Assembly (NCBI GenBank): GCA_963575745.1
Contig: CAUYUJ010016482.1
Location: 719,543 to 783,542 of the forward strand
DNA length: 64,000 nt
Direction of reading: 5' to 3'
From: Prorocentrum cordatum
Taxonomy: Eukaryota > Sar > Dinophyceae > Prorocentrales > Prorocentraceae
The translations under genes and the position numbers were made by a program. This document shows, one piece after another, positions 11,206-21,870 of the stretch (within the stretch, counting starts at the first letter, position 1; the number at the start of each line of letters is the position of its first letter). The notes beneath the pieces are model-generated. The model was not told where the DNA came from, did not search any database, and saw nothing but the letters and a program-made list of their open reading frames with translations.

Positions 11206-13067
11206 TAGCCCTTGGCGAAGCCAAGGCTTGCCTCGCCGGCACTTGCACGGCGCTCCAGGACCAGGGCCTAAATGTTGCTAAGAAGAGCGTCATCGTCTGC
11301 ACACACCACGACGACGCCAGGTATATTGCGAATGCTATGAGAAGGAAGGGTTTCCCCATCCGCGCCAACACCCAGGCCAGCTACCTCGGCATCGACCTCG
11401 GTTGCGGTATACGACACGCACGACGCACCACCACCCAGCGACGACGCAAGCACGACGCCATGCACCAGAAGATACTTCGCTTCACACGCGCGCCACGGCG
11501 ATATCGTATATCATCTAAGCTCGCCGTACAAGGAGGGATGCCCGCAGTCACCTACGGACACCAAGTCTACGGCGCATTCGGCACGACTATGACCACCTAC
11601 CGCCGACGCGTCGGTGACGCAGTGGGACCTCGCCTACGTGGACGGTGCCTCACCACCCTCCTCGACCTACGCGGCCACGACCCAGCCCGCAAACTGCGGC
11701 ACGACGCACTCAAGGCATGGCTCACCACCTGGATACAAGGAGGCCCCCTCCAACGTGTTATTCAAGCCACCTGGAAGACCGTCGTCACCAATTTCAAGAC
11801 CATGCCGCCACATGTACGAGTACGGCACATACGTGGGCCACAGTCGACCATCATCCACTACCTCATGCAGCACGACTGGGAGCCTCTGGAGCCCAACAAA
11901 TGGCGCCTCCCACCAGCACTCTCCGACTGCGGAGACACCTGGGAGTTCGACGCCCAGCAGCTCACGGGACACCCCGGCGCCGACATCCCACATCAACTAC
12001 TACATGACCTCGACGCCAGCATCCAGCACCAACAATGGCAGCGGGCCAGCACCCACCACGGCGGAGAAGGCATGCAGCAGGGGATCGACAACTACTCCTA
12101 TCGCAGGCTTCTTCGGTACCTCGAGAGTCTCGCAGACGGCGCACGTCTCGCGAGCCTCATGCTCACCATCGCAGTAGGTGCCATGTGGACACGCACCAGG
12201 GTCGCCGCTGAAACGTCGACCACCACACCCACCACATGCCCACGCTGTGGCACCATCGACGAGGACGACTACCACCGCTGCTGGGAGTGCGAGGGCAACA
12301 GCACCAACAACATCATACTCGCCTCCAACACCCTGTGTGCAGAGGCTGCCTCCCAACGGGCCATGTTCGAGTGTTTCTGGACGCGAGGCCTACTACCTGC
12401 GCAGTGGACAGCTCTTCCGCCACCACCACAGCACGACCAATGGGAACATTTCAACTGCAACGACCACATTGACGGATGCATGGATCACGTAGGAGGACGC
12501 CCGACATACGCCTTCGGCGATGCCAGTGGTGGCCCCGACACTGCTGTCACTCCCCTGAGGAGGATCGGCATAGGTGTCGCCTTTTTCGCCGACCCCAATA
12601 AGTACGACATGCGGCTACGGGGCGCAACTTGGGGGCCCCTCGCGGGCAGCCGCCAGACCGTCATCCGTGGTGAACTCATGGCCCTCGTAGTGGCCGCTGA
12701 GAGCATCACCGACGACCTCGTCTACTTCACGGACAGTGAGGGCTGCTACAACAACTACCACAACGGACACACGGACAATCCAGTCGGACCCGACGCTGAC
12801 CTGTGGGCACGACTCGGACGTAATATCTCTTCTCGCCGCGGTTCCCTCACCATCTTATGGATCCCCTCGCACATGAGTGCCCATGATGTCTATCAGGGCA
12901 AGATCCCTGCTACTCTCGCCTACGGCAACACCGTGGCGGACGAGATCGCAGGAGGTGCAGCGCAGGCAGCCAGAGTCTCAACTTCCGACAGGCAGCAATA
13001 CGCATTGATTGAGCAAAAGGCATTTCTAGTCCGCATGAGATTGCTCCGCGCATCTCGAAGCGCTTGA
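11206..13067 (+). pseudogene. LINE 1 ORF2, C-terminal part: end of RT, zinc finger, RNase H
   Basis: The ORF can be read from ATG 10899, but LINE-like sequence starts near 11206. It opens with the RT thumb (QGLNVAKKSVIV near 11262; ASYLGIDLG near 11377). A Cys cluster CPRCG...YHRCWEC lies at about 12238-12291. RNase H type I occupies about 12500-12965: FGDASGG (12512), GEL (12670), FTDSEG (about 12725), WIPSHM (about 12859) and NTVADEIAGG (about 12927), so the catalytic acidic residues and His are present. It ends at TGA 13065, where a frameshift separates it from the C-terminal finger. Function: removal of RNA from the RNA:DNA hybrid during retrotransposition. Confidence 0.85.
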
Positions 13068-13581
13068 GCACGCTAGGAATAACGACCAATCCTCTGGGGA
13101 ATTTCGCCCAAAGAGGCAGAGAGGTGTGGCTACACAGAAGCCACCCGCCCCCCGCGTTTGTGCCCTGTTCCAGTCCCAGCACTCTGTAGCCCCTTGTGGA
13201 TCCAAGCGCACCCGTTGTAGGACCACTACCACGCTGGCCTCAAGGGCCCAGTGGTTAGTCAGTGAATGCTTCGATTTATGTAATGTCGATGGCACATATA
13301 TGATGGCTCCTCTTGGGAAACAGGTACACGTCGCAGGGGAATATGTTGACTCGACCCACACTTTAAGGTTCCACGCTGGGCTGAATCTTTGGTTTTGTTC
13401 CGTCTGCGGGTCCCACGCTAACCAGCTTCTCGGGAAACTCGGGGGTCGGTGCGAGACCCCGACGCCGACAGGCGTTGCCTACCTGCGGAGAATCGCCAAG
13501 GGAATCTGGCCTAAGGCCCTCAGTCGAGCTGAGCGCGAAGCCAGAGACCAACGCACCCCACGGAGGGTAGCGGATCTTTAA
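13036..13581 (+). pseudogene. LINE 1 ORF2 C-terminal zinc-finger tail, frameshifted
   Basis: In another frame the sequence continues as AHLEALEHARNN at about 13048 and stays open to TAA 13579. Near its end is a finger of the form H-x8-WFCSVCGSHA...L...C..P, followed by LRRIAKGIWPKAL. This resembles C-terminal modules of other dinoflagellate LINEs (family recollection, not searched). The overlap with the previous frame points to a small indel at 13036-13067. Only about 35 bp separate the stop from the next CTC tract. Confidence 0.65.
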
Positions 13582-13613
13582 TTTCATTCAATCGCTACGC
13601 GATCATGCAGAAT

Positions 13614-13922
13614 CTCCAGAATCTCCTCCTCCTCCTCCTCGTCTTCCTCCTCCTCCTCCTCCCCCGCCTCCTCCTCCTCCTCCTCCTCCTCCTCCTCCTC
13701 CTCCTCGGGCTCCCCTTCCGCCCCCTCCCCTCCTCCTCCTCCTCCTCCTCCTCCTCCTCCTCCGTCGCCTCCGCCACCTCCTCCTCCGTCGCCTCCGCCA
13801 CCTCCTCCTCCTCCTCCTCCTCTTCCTCCTCCTCCTCCTCCTTCTCTTCCTCCTCCTCCTCCTCTTCGTCCTCCTCCTCCTCCTCCGCCTCCTCCTCCTC
13901 CTCTTGTTCCTCCTCCCAGGCC
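13614..13922. repeat. (CTC)n tract between LINE 1 and LINE 2
   Basis: About 310 bp of CTC triplets with CGTC/CGCC interruptions, including two copies of a GTCGCCTCCGCCACC block at 13763-13803. It starts right after the 3' end of LINE 1 and ends where sequence leading into LINE 2 begins. Confidence 0.95.
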
Positions 13923-14039
13923 GCTGTTTGCGGGGTTCATTTGCTTATTGGCTGCTCCTCATGCACAACTGTGCACCGGCGATTTTGCGCCCCACACCCA
14001 CAGGCTTCGGGGGCAGGGGGGACAGGAACCCGCATGGCG

Positions 14040-17000
14040 AATCTGCGCGCCTAGGCGCATGAGGACCTGCTACTTCAAACCTCAGGAGGCACCGGGCTTA
14101 GAACGACTCGAGGATATCAGTGCCGAGCTACACGGCTGTGACATCCTCCTCCTCAGTGGCGCATGCAAGTGGGCAGGGGCAGAGGCAGCACACAGAACTT
14201 ACTTACCTAACCACACAGTGCTACATTTCGGGGCCCGTACGGGGAAGTGGGCCCACAAAAGTTGCGGAGTTAAACAGCGACTTCGGATGCCACCGCGACG
14301 CCGACGGCACGATTGTGACCAGTAAGGGTGTGACGGTTGGGGACTAGAACCTAAGATCGAGGACCCGAGCGGCACTGCTCTCGGGACCTTGTGCCAGACC
14401 AGCGACCTTAGCATGGCCACTACGTGCCACATCGCTGGGCCCACATTCTACGGGCACTCGGGATACAATATCAGAATCGGCCACATCATGGTGCCGACCG
14501 GCTTGGCTCCCTTGGTCTCATCAAGCGGTGCGAGGTCCTCCACGGGTTTGGAAAAACCAGGCCCCAGAAGGCCAATGTCAGGGGCCACCGAGACCACCTC
14601 CCAATCGGCATGACCTTCCTAGCCTCCCACTCCACCTCCTCCTTCCCGCCCCGCGCCCGACAACGGCAGGGGTTGTGCGGGGGCGGGATCGTGGAGTGCT
14701 TGCGCAGCGGGCGCAAGCGCGAGCAGCTCCTTCCCGCGCTGGACGCGGAGGTGGCGGCGGTGGTGCGAGAGCGGTGGGAGGAGGCCCTTGCTGCAACGAC
14801 GCCAGACGTGGCGCGGGGCCGGGGGAGGGGGGGGCGCGACGTGCCATGCTTAGGACCTTTCCGAAGAGTAGCGAACACGACGAGGTCGATGAGCTAGCCC
14901 AGCGAGCGAAGAAGCAACGATTTAAGTTACCATCGCGCCGCAGGGGCTTCAGGGAGCGGCTGACGACGGACCAGTGTGCCGACGACTACGACCGAGCCCA
15001 GACAGAGCTGTCAGAAATCTCAGCTGTTCTCAAGCAGGCCCGAGAGAGCGTCGAGAAACAGAGAAGGGCGCCCCAGGTAGAACGGATCTGGGAAGCCTAC
15101 GAAAGAACGCAATCTTGCATGCACAGGATAAGGACCCAGTACCAGCGCAACGGACGAGGGCAAAGCGGCATTACAATCGGTCACCACGCGCGCGTTGGAC
15201 ATGCGAGTGCTGGCATCAAGAGCTCGCCCATCCCGCGCTCGAAGGAGGGCTGGGAGCGGCGCCGCTCGATCGGGCCCGCGCGCGCGAGGAGCGCGTTGAG
15301 CATGTCCAGACCTACGTGGATCGACCGCCGGTCGACCGCGACTTACTGTATCAGGTCGAAGCGGGCAAGCGGGCGATGCTAAGATACTGCGCGCGCGCTG
15401 GTAAGCGCAGGGCCTGGCCGTCTTGCCCCCCCCCCCCCCCCCCCGCCCCACCCCACCCCGCCCCGCGCGCGCGCGGGATTTTCGCGGCGAATGCTCGACC
15501 CCACCCTCCGCCCCCAGGGCGCAGCTGAACTCTGCAGGCGCCTCGAGGAACGGCGAGTGGCTGCTGCAGAGAAGCGGGGGCGCGATGGGGGGCCTCGGCC
15601 ACTGCGCTACACTGGGAAAGTTTAAACGGGGGAGGGACATGCTGAAACAAATCGGTTGGGCGGACGGCGCGCGACTGGGCAGTGCGCCGACAGCGACAGA
15701 CGGGCGGGGCGGAGGGGGCAGCATGGGGGCAGATGTTCTGCGCAGTGGGAAGGGGGCGGTACGCAGGCCACTCCTGGACTACAGGCGCTACCTTGGCCAG
15801 TCCATAGCTCGGCGCCGTAGCTGTCAGGTCGCGCCCTTGAACTGGCATCGCCTTCGGGCCTCAACTCCAAGGCTGGCGTCCTGGGAAAGCGCGCCCTCCA
15901 AGCATGCGGCGCATTCAGCGTGGCCTGGCATCCAGGTATCCACCAGCGAGGGGCGCCACATTCGCGCGCCCCTTGGGCTTGGGCCCACGGGGGCCTCCCG
16001 CGCCGCTGCCGGGGAACGCCGCACTATGCGCCCAGTCTGCTCAGTGGCGAGCGGCGCAAGGAGGGGCCAACGCGGTCGCGACCAATTACGACGGCACAAA
16101 CGCTTTCGCAGCAACCAATCGCGCGCTTCTGCGCGCAGTGGCCTTCCAGGACGCACAGGAGCGAAGACGGCGATTCGCCTCGGCGGCGATCGACCGCTCC
16201 GCCGCGAGTCTGGACGCGGCCGACGGGGCCGCCGAGGTTGAAAGCACAACGGGCGCCCAAACTGGCCCCGCCGTGCGCCCGCGGCAATTCAACGACGCGC
16301 GCAACCTATGCGTCTCCAAGTGGTGCGGCCATCACAGAACGCCCATCCACAACGATCGCGGCAGAGCTATGGGGGCTGAATCACGGCATAACCAATCACC
16401 TCCTCTACCTCTTCGGTCAGGGCTGCTTTAGGAAACCTAAGGCACTGCGGCGTAGCCAGGGCCTCCACGGATTATCCTTGCGCGAAATGCGGGCGCTGGG
16501 GCTTTACCGACCAGCAGGCCAAGGTATCGCGGGGGAGATCGCTAGGCGCATTGCTGCAGCCAGGGTAGCATTGGGGGCAGTGCGGCATCTTTTGGACGCC
16601 TAAGGTCCCGCGTCAGATTGAACGCATCATGGACATGGCCTTTGTAGTCGGCGCGGCGCTTGGCGGTTGAACAGCTTGCGTCCTCGCCGAGACCTGCACT
16701 CAGGCGATCGACGGTGTCTTAGGGAACTACAAACGTACACTAGCGGGGGGATCCAATGCAGGGCAGACGGGCCAATGCGATGCAACAACTTGTGACAGGT
16801 GTTTAAGTGCTGGAGACCTAGAGCACGGCAGTGTCACAGATGGTGCGCAGGTTGCGGTGATATCAGAATTGGTCCCGCCACCCGTTGGAACGCGAGGCAG
16901 TCATAGCGGTGGTCTTCTGCACATCCAGATTGGACGCCTCCCGGGGCGTCTGCCCCCTTGCCGGTCAGGACTTTGTGGGCCCTACCTGGGCCCCGTGGGC

Positions 17001-17480
17001 TCAGCAGTTCTCGGCGGATATGCAGGCGCGCGCGAATGTGGGCGACAGTATGTGATGGCACGCGCATTGGGACTCCGACCTAGCGACATTCGAACAATGT
17101 ATCCCCGAACAGAAACAGTGGCTTCAGACAGACCCATCAGCACTGCACAGCTACGAGCGCAATTTGAACATTCTCACGACGCGTGACGACACAGCACCGG
17201 GGCAGGAGGGACAGGAGGAGGAATTGCTTAACCACCGCTGGTGCGACTACATGACAACGGGCGACGGCGGCGCGGAACATACGCGCGCACAGCGCTTCCC
17301 TACCTCCGCAGCGTTAGCTGGGCATCGCCGAGACTCCCACAACATGAGACCAGTGGTGGCGTCCATAATCGTCGACAAACAACGCCAGTTTAGAAGTACA
17401 CTCGCGAACAGAATGGTTTGCGTCGACCACGCGACGCGCGCGGCACACGGACACGCGCGGGGCATGCCGCCAAGATAGAT
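14040..17480 (+). pseudogene. LINE 2: heavily decayed ORF2 (endonuclease, RT, zinc-finger tail)
   Basis: Recognisable pieces lie in order but in different frames. Endonuclease start: LEDISAELHGCDILLLSG near 14107, CKW and HKSCGV near 14255. Endonuclease end: TFYGHSGYNIRIGHIMVP near 14446, where the usual Asp of RIDHI is Gly (GGC), then RDHLPIG near 14590. Linker: GIVECLRSGRKREQLL near 14686 and EVDELAQRAKKQRFKL near 14883. RT: NYDGTNAFAATN near 16084. Post-RT: AGEIARRIAAARVALG near 16533 and PEQKQWLQTDPSALHSYE near 17106. Tail: FPTSAALAGHRRDSHNMRP near 17298 and VCVDHATRAAHGHARG near 17417, a C2H2-like finger with key Cys lost. Many frameshifts and stops show it is dead. Confidence 0.7.
15424..15475. 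repeat. Poly-C and CCCCG/CCCCA run
   Basis: About 20 consecutive C, then CCCCG and CCCCA units, then a (CG)n run. The complementary strand is a strong G-quadruplex candidate. It lies inside decayed LINE 2. Confidence 0.9.
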
Positions 17481-17537
17481 CGATCTGGGCACGCCCGATC
17501 TCCGGGCCGGGTGCACTCACTTGCCTTGTCTGTACCC

Positions 17538-18686
17538 ATGAGGCTTAAATTCTCGAGGTCTACCGCGCTCGCATTCGCGAACGCATTGCAGGGCCCGAGC
17601 ATATCAGCCCAGCGCGCGGAGAAGGAGCTCACGTTGGTCGGGGGAAGCGGCCAGGACTGGAGGATCAGGGCATCGGCCAAGCGCCCGCAGCAGACGGCAG
17701 CAGAGGGCCAGCCCCCCCCGCAGCACGCCCACGTGGGCACGGGCACGCGGGCGCAGCCACCCACCCAGCGCCGCGGAGGTGGTGGAGGTCGCGCACCCCC
17801 GGGAGGAGGCCCTGGTGGTGGCGGAGGCGCGCAGGTGGAGATGAGGGACCAGCTGAGGGCGCTGCAGAGGATCACCTTGCAGAACGCCGCCGGGATTTAC
17901 AACTTCCCGCGCTTCGCGGGCGAGTTCTGGTTGGCGCTGCTGGAGCCAGACTGGGTCCAGGCGCCAATGGCTACAGGCAAAGAAGGCGGAGGGAGGGTGA
18001 GAGAGCTGGGCAAGGGCCGCGGCCTCGGCCCTCCTCGCGGCCAAGTGGCGGCGTCGCTCGCGGAGGAGATAGCGCAGATACTCGACTCCAAGAGCGACCT
18101 CGACGGGCCGATGCAGATCGCCAAGCAGGCGCTGAAAGAGCTCGTGGCGCAGACTGGCCAGGCGTGGGATCCCATGTCCATCGCGGAGGTCTTCCTGCAG
18201 CGCAAGGTCCTAGAGGCGCGCGACAAGCACAACGACGAGGACGTGAAGATGGGCACCAAGCAGTGCACGGCGTAGCGCACCCACGTGATCAACGCCTCGC
18301 CGAGCTTCCGCGCAGCGCTGTACGGCCAGAAGCTCGACCAGACGCAGTGCGACGCGATCGTGGGCTTCAAGGGGAACATGCTCAAGCAGGCGCTGGGCCA
18401 TGCGCTGGCTCACCTCGGGGCCGTGAAGAGTCGCTCGGGAGGCCCGGAGACGGGCTTGGAGAGGGCGGCGGAGGCGCATTTCAACAGGCGCGGGGCGTTG
18501 AGCAGCCTCGCCCCTTGCCCGGCAGCTCGCCCCGCTCAGAGCACGAGAGCCCCGCGGGCCACTCACAGCTGGCTGCGCCAACCCGAGGCGCGGCCAGTCC
18601 AGGCGCCTCCAGCGGCGCCTCGTCGGCCTCTCGCCTTAGCGACGCGGGCCGCCCGCGCGCGCGGCCACCTTCTGCGCCGCCCGTAA
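17538..18686 (+). pseudogene. LINE ORF1-like protein with one in-frame TAG
   Basis: From ATG 17538 the protein begins with RSTALAFANALQ, then a long Gly/Pro-rich basic linker (17740-17830), then a helical region: MRDQLRALQRITLQNAA near 17841, SLAEEIAQILDSK near 18057, PMQIAKQALKELVAQTG near 18109 and PMSIAEVFLQRKVLEARDKH near 18172. The frame stops at TAG 18273 but continues coherently as RTHVINASPSFRAALYG and LKQALGHALAHLGA to 18686. TAG for CAG is the simplest reading. The tail may shift frame near 18480 into a Ser/Pro-rich sequence. The layout resembles a dinoflagellate LINE ORF1 of a family other than LINE 1. No ORF2 for it follows. Confidence 0.6.
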
Positions 18687-18689
18687 TTC

Positions 18690-19490
18690 GAGTGGAAACA
18701 TCGCACAGCAGATCAGCACGGACCTCGTTCGAATGTCCAGTCTTCGCGAGCAGGCAGACAGACGCGGAGGGCATATGGCTTTTTGTTATCGTTTGGTTAA
18801 CTATTACCGAGACTTGCGACCGAGGGATTACTGCCGACCAGCGGCAAAACAGTAGGGGTGGTTGGCTGGCACTTCTTACCCTCGGCCGCCACCTTGCTCA
18901 CTCGCGGATCGCCGCCACCTACTGCCCCATCCCACCACCGCCCACGCTACTCTTCCCCTCCTTAGGTTTAGGCGCAGGACGCCTCCCACGTGCAGCCGCG
19001 CTCCATGTTGACGGACTGGGGCGCGCGCCGACCTGGCCATAGAAGGTATCTCAGCTGCGCTGACTTGATTTCTCCGACAGGCTCCAGCGTCGTCCGACAG
19101 GTCACCAGGGTCCCCAGCACTTGCCTCCAGAGTGGAAACATATCGACTAGAAGAAACAAAACCAGCTACGCTGTCACGAAACAAGCGCACATTGTGCCCG
19201 AACTTACGCCTACATCCAGGGCGCGGAATGCGAGCGTGGCCCCACCTACCTCGCTTACGCCTACTTCCACCTCCAGTTCTAACTACTAAGGTCCCTCCTT
19301 CACTCCAGCCACCTTCGAGAAACTAAGGGCACTACGACTAGAGATATGATGAACAACGGGGCGGGCATGAGAGACAGACTCAGGTAAACCAAGGCGAAAC
19401 CACCCATTACGGCCCCGATCTCCGTAGCCGTTTTCTCTTTTCAGTGTTTCTCGCGCCGGGACAGCCAGCCCATCTCAGAGCTCAGGTGGG
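18690..19490. other. Unannotated spacer
   Basis: Mixed-composition sequence between two ORF1-like frames. No ORF with recognisable content; short open frames over 18990-19290 look accidental. No repeat was seen. Confidence 0.4.
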
Positions 19491-19492
19491 TA

Positions 19493-20345
19493 ATGGAGGC
19501 ACTTCAACCGGGAGGGCCAACGGCTTGGGCAGCGGCAGCGGCGCAGGAGGCAGCAGCAGAGGCACCGGCGCAGGCGCCGCGTCCAGCAGCAGCCGCAGAC
19601 CAGCCGGAGCCGCCTCCAACCGTGATCCAGAAGGCGCACGACCGCGGAGGCCACGGAGCACTCGACCAGGTCTTCGGCTCGATGGCCTACCGCTTGGAGA
19701 TTGGCCGCCGCAGCCAGCCGACGGGCGAGGCTTTCGAAAGGATCGCGAAGAGCAGCAAGACCGCCCTCTACACCATGCACAGGCAGCGCGAGAGGCTCAC
19801 GACGACGCTCGGCGGGCTCAACAGTGTCAAGTCTTCGAACCCGCACGAGGAGACGGAGCGCAGCCAGGTCGAGGTCGGCATCAAGGAGTAGCTGATGGAC
19901 GCCCATCAGGCGATCGTGGTAGCGAGGAGCCTCCACGGCGCGACCAGCGACCGCCGCGGGAGGATCATGCAAGGCCCGATGCCGTGGGAGCTACACTACA
20001 CGAGGCGCCAGGGCGACGAGCTCGAGGGCGCGTGCGCCCGCTGGTTCAAGAGCGAGCTCGGGCGCGGATGCGACGAGGTCACCTGCCAGGCCAACGTCGA
20101 CAAGTCGTGGACCCCAGCCGCCAATCAGCCCCCCGTGCACAAGCCCGAGTACGAGCGCCCACGGTTGGGAGCAACCAGCGACTGTGATCGCCCAGCAGCA
20201 GCCGCAGCAGCCGAACCGCCAGCAGCAGCAGCAGCAGAGCCCGCAGACGCAGAGTCCACAGGCGGCTCACAGAGGTGGGGACATTCGCCGCACGTCGCCG
20301 AGGGCAGCAGCGGCTGCGGGGTGGGGGCTCGGCGCGATGTCGTGA
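19493..20345 (+). pseudogene. Second ORF1-like protein with one in-frame TAG and Gln-rich tail
   Basis: ATG 19493 is followed by an Ala/Gln/Pro-rich N-terminus, then a folded-looking region: IQKAHDRGGHGALDQVFGSM near 19628, YRLEIGRRSQPTGEAFERIA near 19691, and ALYTMHRQRERLTTTLGG. TAG at 19889 interrupts; the same frame goes on as LMDAHQAIVVARSLHG and PWELHYTRRQGDELEGA to about 20190. After that the sense appears to move to another frame rich in Gln (HGWEQPATVIAQQQ near 20160, then a CAG run) and ends near 20345. It may be an ORF1 remnant or an unrelated decayed gene; identity is uncertain. Confidence 0.45.
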
Positions 20346-20565
20346 GCCGCGAGCCATCCAGGCTTTTCCTATTGTGATTTTCCAAAGTGCGCTCCGCGCT
20401 CGCCCGATGGTCTCGGCCGAGAGACGCGCGGCCACCTAGCTTCAGCCAGTGAGGCGAGTCCATTGATTATCGGCGGCGTCGGTCCCAGCCAGGACGAACA
20501 CTCCCCTTCCCTACCTCCGCCCACCACGCCCCCCGCCCTTAAAGAGACGGGGCGGAGGCGGGGCG

Positions 20566-20729
20566 AGCGGAGGAAGAGGAGGAGGAGGAGGAGGAGGAGG
20601 AGGAGGAGGAGGAGGAATAGGAGGAGGAAGAGGAGGAGGAAGAGGAGGGGGAAGAGGAGGAGGAGGAGGAGGAGGAGGAGGAAGAGGAGGAGGAGGAGGA
20701 GGAGGAGGAGGAGGAGGAGGAGGAGGAGG
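20566..20729. repeat. (GGA)n microsatellite
   Basis: About 165 bp of GGA with AAT/AGG interruptions, the complement of the CTC type. It is followed by a GC-rich stretch (20730-20820). Confidence 0.95.
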
Positions 20730-20839
20730 CCGCGCGCGGCGCCCCCGCGCCCCGCAGGGGAATCCTGCCGCGCCGCCGACGCCGGGCGGCGACGCCGCCT
20801 GGCGGGCGTTCGGCACCACCCGGTTCGACGACAAGGACC

Positions 20840-20990
20840 GTCGGCGTCGTCGTCTGCGGCGGCGGCGGCGTCGTCGGCGTTGGCGGCGTCGGCGGCATCG
20901 GCGGCGTCGGCGGCGGCCTCGGCGTCGGCGTCGGCGTCAGCGCCGTCGGCGGCGGCGGCGTCGGCGGCGTCGGCTACCGCGGCAGCTCGG
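20840..20990. repeat. (GTCGGC/GGC)n repeat
   Basis: CGTCGT then GGCGGCGTCGGC hexamer-like repeats over 20840-20985. The long Ala/Ser frame here is repeat-derived. Confidence 0.9.
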
Positions 20991-21044
20991 CCGCTCTGTC
21001 GTTGCCCCCCCGAGCGCAAGGCAGCGAAACAAACATCCCGGCCC

Positions 21045-21150
21045 CCATACAGATGGACCGAGGTATAATATCGAGGCCGGTTCTGGGAGGGTGCTCTGAT
21101 GTTGCTCGTGCTTGCTGAATGTTCTTGTGTACCCTGTGGGAGGTCGCCCT
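21045..21150 (+). repeat. Dispersed repeat, copy 1 (GGACCGAGGTAT family)
   Basis: Starts GGACCGAGGTATAATATCG, then GGTTCTGGGAGGGT and CTTGCTGAATGTTCTTGTG. The same order recurs at 56169-56258 with substitutions. Source unknown. Confidence 0.65.
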
Positions 21151-21626
21151 CGAATGCCACTAATTTTGTCGGGCGGGGGGCCTCATTTCCTTGCAGGATG
21201 TTGTTTTGTCTTCGGCCTTCAGCGTCTACGAGACAGCCCAGCCCTGCTCGCCGCATGCCGCGGATGCGCCTGCTTAACGGCGTCGCCTGTCCAGGTGCTT
21301 ACGTATTGTATGGATGTTTTTTTTCGGGTCTCTACGCGGATTGGCGTTTGCGAGCGGGACGGCGCGATCGGCCGAGACCGTACCTGGGAACCTTTACCAG
21401 GAGCAGGAGGAGGACGACGAGCAGGGGGAAGAGGAGGAGGAGGAGGAGGACGAGGAGGAGGAGGAGGAGTCTGGCAGGCCTTGGACCCCTCTGGCAAGCA
21501 ACAGGGAACGGTGGATGTGGTGGCGTCCAGACCATCTCGGCGCCGTGCCAGGTTGTAGGCGAGACGCCTCTTGGATGCCTGTGGAAATCTCCTAAAAGTT
21601 CTCTCGATGTTTGGTGTTCTTCCCGC
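21151..21626. other. Spacer with a short (GGA)n run
   Basis: Holds a (GGA/CGA)n run at 21406-21475 and otherwise unique sequence. No gene recognised. Confidence 0.5.
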
Positions 21627-21631
21627 TCGGT

Positions 21632-21688
<57 letters not shown>

Positions 21689-21836
21689 CGCGTCGTCGTC
21701 GTCCGCGTCGGCGTCGCCGTCGTCGCCGTCTGCGGCGGCATCGGTGGCGTCGGCTGCCGCGGCGGCGTCGGCCGCTCGGCCCCCCCGCGCGCTGTGCGGC
21801 GCCGCCCCCCGCTGCCCCCCCGCGGCGTCGGCGCTG

Positions 21837-21870
<34 letters not shown>

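Larger units (their letters stand above)
7055..11215. mobile_element. 4.1 kb insertion within LINE 1 RT, a diverged giant fold-back
   Basis: LINE ORF2 is broken just after WVDDL-SQRL and resumes as AKACLAG... at about 11220. The hexamer AAGCCA occurs at both edges (7049-7054 and 11218-11223). If joined there the frame would be continuous, though a few codons may be lost or duplicated. Inside, 7490-8890 and 9580-10860 are inverted copies of each other. Matching landmarks include GGCGAGT near 7584 and 10785; a GTGATCC block near 7840 and 10500; GCCGTCxGTCAAAGA near 8432 and 9900; and GGCATCAATCA at 8221 and AATCAATCATGG near 10118. No transposase was seen. The outer 350-400 bp on each side are not clearly related. 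Confidence 0.75.
2611..13616 (+). mobile_element. LINE 1: non-LTR retrotransposon with a 4 kb nested insertion
   Basis: In order: 5' leader (about 2611-2724), ORF1 (2725-3918), ORF2 endonuclease plus reverse transcriptase (3919-7107), a foreign insertion (about 7055-11215), then the ORF2 remainder with RNase H and zinc fingers (about 11206-13581) and a very short 3' end. Non-LTR assignment rests on an exonuclease-endonuclease-phosphatase type nuclease N-terminal to RT, with no LTRs, integrase or protease. The element lies between two CTC tracts. It is not intact: one large insertion and at least one frameshift near 13036-13067. Confidence 0.88.

Noticed and set aside
14270-14410. Possible 5S-like or structured RNA near GCGGAGTTAAACAGCG
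   Set aside because: No 5S internal promoter or pairing pattern; the segment lies between endonuclease blocks of decayed LINE 2 and reads as broken coding sequence.
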